Shown one piece after another: positions 1 to 5,742 of a stretch of 6,149 nt of DNA. The stretch covers positions 1 to 6,149 of the forward strand of contig PWWY01000005.1 in the NCBI GenBank assembly GCA_003561325.1, written 5' to 3'. Position 1 is the first letter of the stretch. Each line of letters starts with the position of its first letter. This stretch comes from Syntrophomonadaceae bacterium. GTDB taxonomy: Bacteria > Bacillota > Dethiobacteria > DTU022 > UBA8154. The translations under genes and the position numbers were made by a program. The notes under the pieces were generated by a model. It was not told the origin of the DNA. It worked only from the letters and a program-made list of their open reading frames with translations, and did no database searches.

Positions 1-86
1 ACGGAAGCCACGCAGCGGTCTTTGGTTAAGGGCTGAAGTGCCTCGTCATCGTCATTCACGTAAATTACGCCCATCACGTCTTTCAT
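1..86 (-). CDS. glgD: GlgD, glucose-1-phosphate adenylyltransferase-like subunit (N-terminal fragment)
   Basis: Only the first 28 codons are in the window; the gene continues past position 1. The reverse strand reads MKDVMGVIYVNDDDEALQPL and then TKDRCVAS, the characteristic GlgD N-terminus (MGVIY, then LTKDR). GlgD is the catalytically weak, regulatory-type paralogue of GlgC found mainly in Firmicutes. It pairs with GlgC in ADP-glucose pyrophosphorylase, the first committed step of bacterial glycogen synthesis in the cytoplasm. The ATG at 86-84 overlaps the glgC stop codon as ATGA, so the two are probably translationally coupled. A strong purine run, AGGGGGG at 100-94, sits 7 bases upstream, inside the end of glgC. 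The product call rests on a short stretch, but its position directly after glgC supports it strongly. Confidence 0.9.
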   Translation of the reverse strand, partial: MKDVMGVIYVNDDDEALQPLTKDRCVAS

Positions 87-1279
87 TTCTTTTCCCCCCT
101 GAGGCCCATCATTTCACCGTTCAAGGTGCTCTCCACGGCAGAATTATCGGGAAGCATGGAGTTTTCCCGCACCACGATCAGTTCCTTACTCGGACTGGGT
201 GTATAACAATCGTTTCCGATGATCACGTTTTCACCAATGATCGCCCGCTCCAGCAGCACGTCGGTTCCGATGGTCGTCCCTGACATGATAATAGAATCCC
301 GCAAAATGCTGCCCTTTCCCACCTGCACCCCGGGGAAGAGAATGGAATGCTCCACCTGGCCAAAGACCATGCATCCCTCGTTGATCAACGATCGTTTAAC
401 CCGGGCAGCGGGATCAATATAATGGGGAGGCTGGTTGGGGTTGACCGTATAAATGGGCCAGGATCGATCATTCAAATCCAACTCGGGATGGTCCTGCAGC
501 AAGTCCATGTTGGCTTCCCAAAAGCTTTCCAGGGTGCCCACATCCTTCCAGTACCCTCGGAAGAGGTAGGCGAACATGCGGCAGCCGGCCTGGAGCATCT
601 GGGGAATGACATTTTTCCCAAAGTCATTACTGGAAGAGGGATTGGCCTGGTCCATGTGCAGGTGGTCTTGCAAGGTTTCCCGGTCAAACATATAAATCCC
701 CATGGAAGCCAGGTTATTTCGTGGTTTTTCAGGCTTCTCCTCAAACTCCTCGATGCGACCGTCCTCCGCCGCGTTCATAATACCAAAGCGGCTGGCTTCC
801 GTCCAGGGCACCTCGATCACGGCAATGGTCACATCCGCCTGCTTGTCCTGGTGGTATTTCAGCATGCGGGAATAATCCATTTTGTAAATGTGGTCCCCGG
901 AAATGACCAGCACGTAGCGAGGGTCATAGCGTTCAATGAAAAACAAATTTTGAAAAATCGCATCGGCCGTTCCCTTGTACCATTCCCCACCTTTCTTATC
1001 AACAAAGGGAGGCAAAACGGTAACCCCCCCGTCTTTCCGATCCAGGTCCCAGTGAATCCCGATCCCGATATGGGAGTTTAAAATCAGGGGTTGGTACTGG
1101 GTCAACACCCCCACGGTGAGGATACCCGAGTTGGTACAGTTGCTCAACGTGAAGTCGATCACACGGTATTTACCACCAAAGGGGACAGCCGGCTTGGCCA
1201 ACTCCCGGGTTAACATGCCCAGCCTTCGGCCCTCACCTCCGGCTAGGAGCATGGCCACGCAGTCTCTTGCCTGGTTCAC
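83..1279 (-). CDS. glgC: Glucose-1-phosphate adenylyltransferase (ADP-glucose pyrophosphorylase), GlgC
   Basis: This enzyme makes ADP-glucose and pyrophosphate from ATP and glucose-1-phosphate, providing the glucosyl donor for glycogen synthase. The 398-residue length is close to that of Gram-positive GlgC. The N-terminal nucleotidyltransferase domain has the glycine-rich loop LLAGGEGRRLGMLT (about 11-24), KPAVPFGGKYRVIDF (29-43, Lys37 matching the effector-site lysine of E. coli GlgC), the catalytic Asp129 in SGDHIYKMDY, and Lys182 in FEEKP for the sugar phosphate. YWKDVGTLESFW lies near 243-254. The C-terminal part (about 288-357) has the hexapeptide pattern of a left-handed beta-helix. The start is GTG at 1279-1277, chosen because AGGAGGG lies 6 bases upstream and homology begins at once. 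It follows glgB by 16 bases and overlaps glgD by 4, so it is clearly within an operon. All key residues are present and no damage is visible. Confidence 0.97.
   Translation of the reverse strand: MNQARDCVAMLLAGGEGRRLGMLTRELAKPAVPFGGKYRVIDFTLSNCTNSGILTVGVLTQYQPLILNSHIGIGIHWDLDRKDGGVTVLPPFVDKKGGEWYKGTADAIFQNLFFIERYDPRYVLVISGDHIYKMDYSRMLKYHQDKQADVTIAVIEVPWTEASRFGIMNAAEDGRIEEFEEKPEKPRNNLASMGIYMFDRETLQDHLHMDQANPSSSNDFGKNVIPQMLQAGCRMFAYLFRGYWKDVGTLESFWEANMDLLQDHPELDLNDRSWPIYTVNPNQPPHYIDPAARVKRSLINEGCMVFGQVEHSILFPGVQVGKGSILRDSIIMSGTTIGTDVLLERAIIGENVIIGNDCYTPSPSKELIVVRENSMLPDNSAVESTLNGEMMGLRGEKK
94..100 (-). promoter_or_regulatory. Ribosome binding site of glgD
   Basis: AGGGGGG on the minus strand lies 7 bases before the glgD ATG (86-84) and within the last codons of glgC. 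It fixes the glgD start and fits coupled translation of the two subunits. Confidence 0.7.
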
Positions 1280-1285
1280 GATGAT

Positions 1286-1292
1286 CCCTCCT
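1286..1292 (-). promoter_or_regulatory. Ribosome binding site of glgC
   Basis: A near-perfect AGGAGGG lies 6 bases before a GTG start (1279-1277) and just after the glgB stop. It supports the GTG rather than a later ATG as the start. Confidence 0.8.
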
Positions 1293-1295
1293 CGC

Positions 1296-3197
1296 TCACT
1301 TCTTCCTTTTTTCCCAGTTTAGGACGATGGCCGCCAGGGGGGGAACAACCAGCTGTAAGCTCCAATCTTGATTATGCCAGCGGACCTGCTCCGCCGCCAG
1401 GACTCCAGGGTTCCCCTGTCCCGAACCACCGAACTTCTCCGCGTCACTGTTGAAAATTTCCCGGTATGTCCCCGGGCCGGGAACCCCGACACGGTAGTCC
1501 CGGTGCACGGCCGGGGTAAAGTTGCAGAGCACCCCCCGGCAATCCCTTTCCTGGCGGCCCTTGCGCATGAAAGTGATGATGCTCTGGCTGTAGTCATGGG
1601 GATCTACCCACTGGAAGCCTGCAGCATGGTGATCCAGTTCCCAAAAAGGTTTTTGCTCCTGGTAAAAAGCATGCAGCTCCCGGGCAAAGCACTGCAGCCG
1701 CCCATGCAGATCACATTCCAACAGGTTCCAATCCAGTTGGTTTTCGTGGTTCCACTCGGCAAACTGACCTAATTCCCCTCCCATGAAAACAAGTTTTTTC
1801 CCGGGATGGGCCATCATATAGGCGAACAGCAGGCGCAGGTTGGCAAATTTTTGCAAGTAATCCCCCGGCATCTTGCCCAGCAAGGATTTTTTGCAGTGCA
1901 CAACCTCATCGTGGGAGAGGGGAAGCACAAAATTCTCTGTAAAGGCATACCAAAAAGAAAACGTCAACAGGTTGTGGTGCCATTTTCGGTGCACCGGATC
2001 GATCTCCATGTATTGGAGAATATCGTTCATCCAACCCATGTTCCATTTAAAATTGAACCCCAGGCCTCCCAGGTAGGTCGGAGCGCTCACCTGGGGCCAC
2101 TGGGTAGACTCTTCGGCGATCATGAGGGCACCCGGGTAATGGCGGAAAACTTGTTCATTCAGCGTTTTGATAAACGATACCGCCTCCAGGTTCTCCCGGC
2201 CGCCGAAGCGATTGGGTGTCCATTGACCGGCTTCCCGCCCAAAGTCCAGGTAAAGCATGCTGGCAACGGCATCCACCCGCAGACCATCGATGTGGTAAAC
2301 ATCCATCCAAAAGAGCGCGTTGGAAATTAGAAAACTTTGCACTTCAGGTTTGCCCAGGTCGAAGGCTTGTGTATCCCACTGGGCACTTTCAGCCCTTTGA
2401 CCATCAGCGGGTTCAAACAGTGGTGACCCATCGAAATACCTTAACCCGTGAGCGTCTTTGCAGAAATGCCCCGGCACCCAGTCCATGATCACACCAAGGC
2501 CCTCGTGGTGACAGCGGTCTACAAAATACATAAAATCCTCGGGTTTTCCGTAACGGCTGGTAACCGCATAGTACCCCGTTGCCTGGTATCCCCAGGAGCC
2601 GTCATAAGGATGTTCAGCCAGGGGCAGCAGTTCCAGGTGGGTGTATCCCATCTCAACAGCATAGTCGACCAGTTCATGAGCCAACTCCCGGTAAGTCAAA
2701 AAGTCCCCGGAATGCTTTCTTCTCCAGGAACCCAGGTGAACTTCGTAAATCAGCATCGGCTGGTAGTAGGGACTGGAAGCAGCCCGTTTTGCCATCCAGG
2801 CCTGGTCCCTCCACTGGTATGCTTTCAGGGAAGCGATGCGCGATGCCGAAGCGGGCCTAACTTCTGCTTCAAAGGCGTAAGGATCCGCTTTTTGTAAGAT
2901 ATCTCCAGTTGCTGTAAAAATCTCGTATTTATAGGCCTGTCCCTGCTCTGCCTCGGGAACAAAAAGGGACCAGATCCCCGTTCTTTTCCCCTTTTCCATG
3001 AGGTGTTTACGGCCCTGCCAGCCGTTAAAATCGCCGATTACCCTCACTTCACGAGCCGCGGGCGCCCACACCGAAAAACGTACCCCGGCCAAATCATTCT
3101 CCCCCCGGAGATGGGCTCCGAGAACCTTGTAGCTCTCGAACAACGTCCCTTCATGAAATAAATACAAATTATAATCGTCCGGGCCAGCAGACTCCAT
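1296..3197 (-). CDS. glgB: 1,4-alpha-glucan branching enzyme, GlgB
   Basis: A GH13-family enzyme that cuts alpha-1,4 glucan and re-attaches the piece through an alpha-1,6 bond, making glycogen branches in the cytoplasm. From the ATG at 3197 it has 633 residues, within the usual Firmicutes range. In order it shows a short N-terminal segment with YLFHEG, a CBM48-like domain (about 30-110, FSVWAPAAREVRVIGDFNGW), the catalytic barrel, and a C-terminal beta domain ending near VVPPLAAIVLNW. Barrel motifs are VHLGSW (about 153), DWVPGHF (239-245), GLRVDAV with nucleophile Asp309, IAEEST with acid/base Glu362, and LSHDEVVH with Asp430. A TTG three codons earlier (3206) is also in frame. I prefer the ATG because AGGGA at 3211-3207 lies 9 bases before it but directly abuts the TTG. 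It is the first gene of the glg operon, just after a terminator and a candidate promoter. Confidence 0.97.
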   Translation of the reverse strand: MESAGPDDYNLYLFHEGTLFESYKVLGAHLRGENDLAGVRFSVWAPAAREVRVIGDFNGWQGRKHLMEKGKRTGIWSLFVPEAEQGQAYKYEIFTATGDILQKADPYAFEAEVRPASASRIASLKAYQWRDQAWMAKRAASSPYYQPMLIYEVHLGSWRRKHSGDFLTYRELAHELVDYAVEMGYTHLELLPLAEHPYDGSWGYQATGYYAVTSRYGKPEDFMYFVDRCHHEGLGVIMDWVPGHFCKDAHGLRYFDGSPLFEPADGQRAESAQWDTQAFDLGKPEVQSFLISNALFWMDVYHIDGLRVDAVASMLYLDFGREAGQWTPNRFGGRENLEAVSFIKTLNEQVFRHYPGALMIAEESTQWPQVSAPTYLGGLGFNFKWNMGWMNDILQYMEIDPVHRKWHHNLLTFSFWYAFTENFVLPLSHDEVVHCKKSLLGKMPGDYLQKFANLRLLFAYMMAHPGKKLVFMGGELGQFAEWNHENQLDWNLLECDLHGRLQCFARELHAFYQEQKPFWELDHHAAGFQWVDPHDYSQSIITFMRKGRQERDCRGVLCNFTPAVHRDYRVGVPGPGTYREIFNSDAEKFGGSGQGNPGVLAAEQVRWHNQDWSLQLVVPPLAAIVLNWEKRKK

Positions 3198-3206
3198 GAT
3201 GAACAA

Positions 3207-3211
3207 TCCCT
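3207..3211 (-). promoter_or_regulatory. Ribosome binding site deciding the glgB start
   Basis: AGGGA lies 9 bases upstream of the ATG at 3197-3195 but has no spacing to the alternative TTG at 3206-3204. It therefore favours the ATG, giving a protein starting MESAGPDDYNLYLFHEG. Confidence 0.55.
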
Positions 3212-3221
3212 ATGTCAAGAT

Positions 3222-3233
3222 TTGTTATAACAA
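3222..3233 (-). promoter_or_regulatory. Candidate glg operon promoter (-10 region) within a 12-base palindrome
   Basis: The perfect palindrome TTGTTATAACAA contains, on the minus strand, TGTTATAAC. That is an extended -10 element (TGnTATAAT) with one mismatch at the last base. Initiation about 7 bases downstream (near 3217) would give a leader of roughly 20 bases carrying the glgB ribosome binding site. No good -35 hexamer is found at 16-18 bases; that position falls in the upstream terminator. The symmetry also allows a repressor or activator operator, and ACAATTGT (3230-3237) forms a second, overlapping 8-base palindrome. The position between the terminator and glgB is the main support. The sequence alone does not prove activity. 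Confidence 0.4.
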
Positions 3234-3240
3234 TTGTGGC

Positions 3241-3260
3241 AAAAAAGGCGGTTCTCCGCC
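3241..3260 (-). terminator. Intrinsic terminator of the ADH-AOR-moaD-like transcript
   Basis: On the minus strand GGCGG-AGAA-CCGCC forms a five-pair all-GC stem with a four-base loop, followed directly by TTTTTT (3246-3241). This is a standard rho-independent terminator for transcripts from the aldehyde oxidoreductase group. There is no T-run on the plus-strand side, so it works in one direction only. Readthrough into glgB, or use as an attenuator, cannot be excluded. Confidence 0.75.
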
Positions 3261-3273
3261 GCGCAAAGACAAT

Positions 3274-3508
3274 TTAGATCGGTGTTATCTGCTCTATTTT
3301 AAATATTCTGGATAGAACCATGTAATCCTGCAGCGCGAAAAAATAATCAACGTCCGGCGCAAAGACCTGGCCGGCAGCAAACACTGGGTTGCCGGGCGCC
3401 CGGTCATAAGAACCCGGTGATCCAGCTTGCCCGGGAAATCATCTCCAAGAAAAATGCCGGCTGAAAGAACCCCGGAGGGGCTGCCAGTTCCGGGGCAAAT
3501 CTCTCCAC
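3274..3508 (-). pseudogene. Possible frame-broken small gene after the moaD-like gene (unidentified)
   Basis: I do not recognise this segment. Directly after the moaD-like stop, a GTG at 3508-3506 (sharing a base with the TAG stop) opens a 34-residue frame rich in ordinary protein residues (begins VERFAPELAAPPGFFQPAFF) that stops at 3404. A second frame, open from 3438 to a TAA at 3274, gives 54 residues whose end (NPVFAAGQVFAPDVDYFFAL, then QDYMVLSRIFKIEQITPI) also looks protein-like. The two overlap between 3404 and 3438, so one frame change there would join them into about 78 residues ending just before the terminator. The total length, 235 bases, is not a multiple of three. It could be a decayed gene, a sequencing error in a small gene, or non-coding DNA that looks coding by chance. 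The run GGGGGG is only 2 bases from the GTG, too close for a good ribosome binding site. Confidence 0.25.
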
Positions 3509-3750
3509 TACCCCCCGGATACCGGGGGCAAAACTGCCACCTGGTCTCCATCTTTCAAGAGCAGGTCCTTGCCGGCAATCCTGCTGTTTACGACCAGCGT
3601 GCATTCTTCGCCGGGGGGAATTCCCAGGACAGCGAGCAAATCCTTCGCCGTGTGACCTGCTTTCAGGGATACCGGGCCTTGCCCGTTGTCCATACCGGGC
3701 GTTGCGTACTTACGCAAGTTCAAGTAGAGTTTTACCTGCACAGTTTTCAT
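3508..3750 (-). CDS. MoaD/ThiS-family ubiquitin-like sulfur carrier
   Basis: A complete 80-residue protein of the beta-grasp sulfur carrier type. MoaD is adenylated by MoeB and thiocarboxylated at its C-terminal glycine. With MoaE it gives its sulfur to the molybdopterin dithiolene. Visible support is the N-terminal strand VQVKLYLNLRKYA (about 4-16), the DGDQVAVLPPVSGG end (67-80) with the terminal Gly-Gly pair needed for activation, and the typical length. The ATG at 3750-3748 is the first possible start, because an in-frame TGA lies four codons upstream; the ribosome binding site (GTGAG, 8 bases away) is weak. It follows the aldehyde oxidoreductase by 99 bases in the same direction, so it is probably co-transcribed and serves that enzyme's tungsten/molybdenum pterin. 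ThiS (thiamine) is the main alternative, but the context and the PPVSGG end favour a MoaD role. Confidence 0.88.
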   Translation of the reverse strand: MKTVQVKLYLNLRKYATPGMDNGQGPVSLKAGHTAKDLLAVLGIPPGEECTLVVNSRIAGKDLLLKDGDQVAVLPPVSGG

Positions 3751-3841
3751 GGTACAGGCTCACTTTCTGCTGGAGCAGTTTTCCCCTCTCCAGGATTTTG
3801 AAAACATTCGCGAGACAATCCAGGCAACGTTGGGTATCCAC
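3710..3841 (-). CDS. Possible small CxxC ORF between AOR and the moaD-like gene
   Basis: A 43-residue reading frame starts at GTG 3841-3839, 8 bases after the aldehyde oxidoreductase stop, and ends at TAA 3712-3710. It would overlap the start of the moaD-like gene by 41 bases in another frame. The product begins MDTQRCLDCLANVFKILERG and has a CxxC pair (Cys6, Cys9), a helix-prone middle and a third Cys at 34. Its codons resemble those of the neighbours (CTG, GAG, CAG and AAA are common). There is no convincing ribosome binding site and no family I recognise. The CxxC could bind metal or be redox-active, but that is speculation, and chance is a realistic alternative. Confidence 0.25.
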   Translation of the reverse strand: MDTQRCLDCLANVFKILERGKLLQQKVSLYHENCAGKTLLELA

Positions 3842-3849
3842 TGTAGGTG

Positions 3850-5703
3850 TTACCGGTTGGGGAGACCCAGTTGCTCCAGCCGTTCTGCCGTGGGGATTCC
3901 TTCCGGGGACCAGCCCCGCAGCCGGTAGTACTCCCAGAGCATTTTACCGAGATGAGGCAGGCTACCTCCCGCAGCTCCCTCTACCCGATCGTGAACCAAC
4001 AGGCGGGGTGGAAGCATGTCATCCTTTCTGCTGATTCCCAGCCCGGTGTTGATCAACCTCTTCAAATTAAAGATGCGCTCCCCCGCGGTCAACAATTCCG
4101 GGGCGTCCATGGCCCAGCCGGTACAGGCCTTGACCCAATCGCTTACCTCCCCCGGGGTAACGTGGCCCCGGATCAGAAACTTACAGAGCCCCAGGGCATT
4201 AAAGGTACCCATGTAATCCTGCATGGTCTTGGCCAGCAACGGCTTCCCCTGGAACCCGTGGGGGTCGTATTCCGGTTCCAATCCCATCAGTTCCGGGGGA
4301 AAAGCCCGGTTTTCACTGAAGTACGTGAGCCCTTCCAGGTGACAGGCACCGCGGTTTCCGGTCGCGTAAACCAGGGCCATGCTGGTAAAAGCCCGGGGAT
4401 CATGGAAGGCATATTCCAGCCCCTTGGTCTCCACGGCGAATTCTGCTGCCGGAGGGCCAAAGTGGGCAGCCGCCCGGCGAACACCCTGGGAGAGTATTTC
4501 TCCAATTCCTTCCCGGTTTCCGATCTGCTCGACCAATACCAAGATGGCCTCGCCATTACCCCAGTTCAGTTCAAGGCCACCCGCATCCTCTGCCCTGATC
4601 AGCCCATGTTCATAAAGCTCCATGGCAAACGCGATCACCGAGGCCGTTGACATGGTATCCAGCCCCAACCGGTTGCAGAGATCATTGGCTGAAACTATGG
4701 TATGGAGATCGTCATTGAGGAGGTGCGCACCAAAACCGGCAGCCGTCTCGTACTCAGGCCCGTGGGCTTCCGTCCCGGCATAAGGCCCTTTTGTCACCTG
4801 CACCTCTTTTCCACAACGGATGGGACAGCGGTAGCAGGCGTAATGACCTACACCAACGTTTTCCATGATGGCCTGCCCGGATGTCCTGGCCGCCCCTTCC
4901 GTCCAGGATCCTCCTGTCCAGTTGCGGATAGGGAGGTCGCCCAATTTTTCCACCACCGGCACGCCACCAGCCGTGCCGTAATCGGTTAAACCCCTGGTCT
5001 TCTCGCGAATGCGGGGCACGGCCTCCCGGCGTGCCCGGGCAAGGGCGTCCGGGTCGTAAGGTTTTGGGGTTTTCTTCCCTTTAGATACCGCAATGGCTTT
5101 TAACCTCTTGGAGCCCATCACGGCGCCCATGCCACCACGACCTGCAGCCCGGGCATCATGGCCATCAATGATAATTCCCGCGATGAGAACCTGTCTTTCA
5201 CCGGCAGGGCCAATGGCTGCAACTCTAAGGTTTTCATCCTCTACCTCTTCCCCAATGGCTTCCTGAGTAGCATAGACATCCTTGCCCCAGAGGTAGCCGG
5301 CCTCCCGAAGCTCCACTTTGTCTTCACAGAGATAAAGGTAAACCGGCTCGGCGGAACACCCGGAGATAATCATGCCGTCAAACCCACAGCTTCGTAATGC
5401 CGAGGGCCAGCGCCCTCCCACGGTAGACTCCGACCAGATGCCCGTGGCCGGAGAACGGCCGCAAAAAGAAGCTTTACAAGCAGTAGGAACATTAACCCCG
5501 GTGAGCAGTCCGGTCATGACAAACAGGGGCGCTTCGGGGGCCAGGGGGCTGCACTGCATTTTCCCGGTGTCGTAAAACCATTTTGCTGCCACGCCGCTTC
5601 CACCTAAAAATGCCCGGTAGTCTGCTTCGGGGATGGTAATTTCCCGGGCTTTGCCGGCAGTAAGGTCGATATCGAGTACTTTGCCCCGCAAGGAAAACGT
5701 CAT
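3850..5703 (-). CDS. Aldehyde:ferredoxin oxidoreductase (tungsten-type AOR family)
   Basis: Cytoplasmic enzyme that interconverts aldehydes and carboxylic acids with ferredoxin as electron carrier, using a bis-pterin tungsten (or molybdenum) centre and one [4Fe-4S] cluster. Its 617 residues compare with about 605 in the Pyrococcus furiosus enzyme. The N-terminal domain has GGSGVAAKW (34-42), TACKASFCGRSPATGIW (74-90) and GRWPSALRSCGFDGMII (97-113). The pterin-binding AGRGGMGAVMGSKRLKAIAV is at 187-206. Cluster cysteines are C290-x2-C293-x3-C297 (YACYRCPIRC) and C507 (LGLCKFL), matching C288/C291/C295/C494 of the Pyrococcus enzyme. Also present are EYET (about 317-320), LGLDTMSTA (346-354) and NRGACHLEG (450-458, His455). 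The ATG start has GAGGTG 6 bases upstream. It lies 39 bases after an iron alcohol dehydrogenase and before a MoaD-like carrier. The exact substrate, and tungsten versus molybdenum, cannot be read from sequence. Other family branches (glyceraldehyde-3-phosphate or formaldehyde oxidoreductase, BamB-like) are less likely given the neighbours. Confidence 0.95.
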   Translation of the reverse strand: MTFSLRGKVLDIDLTAGKAREITIPEADYRAFLGGSGVAAKWFYDTGKMQCSPLAPEAPLFVMTGLLTGVNVPTACKASFCGRSPATGIWSESTVGGRWPSALRSCGFDGMIISGCSAEPVYLYLCEDKVELREAGYLWGKDVYATQEAIGEEVEDENLRVAAIGPAGERQVLIAGIIIDGHDARAAGRGGMGAVMGSKRLKAIAVSKGKKTPKPYDPDALARARREAVPRIREKTRGLTDYGTAGGVPVVEKLGDLPIRNWTGGSWTEGAARTSGQAIMENVGVGHYACYRCPIRCGKEVQVTKGPYAGTEAHGPEYETAAGFGAHLLNDDLHTIVSANDLCNRLGLDTMSTASVIAFAMELYEHGLIRAEDAGGLELNWGNGEAILVLVEQIGNREGIGEILSQGVRRAAAHFGPPAAEFAVETKGLEYAFHDPRAFTSMALVYATGNRGACHLEGLTYFSENRAFPPELMGLEPEYDPHGFQGKPLLAKTMQDYMGTFNALGLCKFLIRGHVTPGEVSDWVKACTGWAMDAPELLTAGERIFNLKRLINTGLGISRKDDMLPPRLLVHDRVEGAAGGSLPHLGKMLWEYYRLRGWSPEGIPTAERLEQLGLPNR

Positions 5704-5709
5704 TTTCTA

Positions 5710-5715
5710 CACCTC
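5710..5715 (-). promoter_or_regulatory. Ribosome binding site of the aldehyde oxidoreductase gene
   Basis: GAGGTG lies 6 bases before the ATG at 5703-5701, in the 39-base gap after the alcohol dehydrogenase stop. It supports that ATG. The gap has no hairpin with a T-run and no clear promoter, which fits co-transcription with the upstream gene. Confidence 0.65.
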
Positions 5716-5742
5716 TATTCCATCATTTTTGCTTTTCCGCGT

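Noticed and set aside
347..1081. 244-codon open frame on the plus strand
   Set aside because: It is antisense to glgC, whose catalytic motifs are all intact. Its product has no recognisable domain.
1806..2330. 174-codon open frame on the plus strand
   Set aside because: It is antisense to the catalytic barrel of glgB and has no motif or credible ribosome binding context.
3213..3218. Perfect TTGACA on the minus strand as a -35 element for glgB
   Set aside because: The matching -10 position would fall inside the glgB coding start (3190-3195, GGAGTC), which does not resemble TATAAT.
3222..3233. TTGTTATAACAA as a Rex redox-sensor operator
   Set aside because: The half-sites resemble clostridial Rex boxes, but the central spacer expected between them is missing. 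I kept it only as an unspecified palindrome.
3294..3551. 85-codon minus-strand frame running past the end of the moaD-like gene
   Set aside because: Its composition (many Arg, Ser, Cys and Pro) looks like an out-of-frame reading. The two other frames in the same stretch look more protein-like.
3770..3793. Inverted repeat as a terminator between AOR and the moaD-like gene
   Set aside because: The loop is long, the stem has only six pairs and no T-run follows, so transcription termination is unlikely.
3427..3801. 124-codon open frame on the plus strand
   Set aside because: It is antisense to the moaD-like gene, which ends in the family's Gly-Gly and is clearly the real coding strand.
3847..4650. 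267-codon open frame on the plus strand
   Set aside because: It lies wholly antisense to the well-supported aldehyde oxidoreductase gene. Its translation shows no family motif, and GC-rich coding DNA commonly leaves the opposite strand open.
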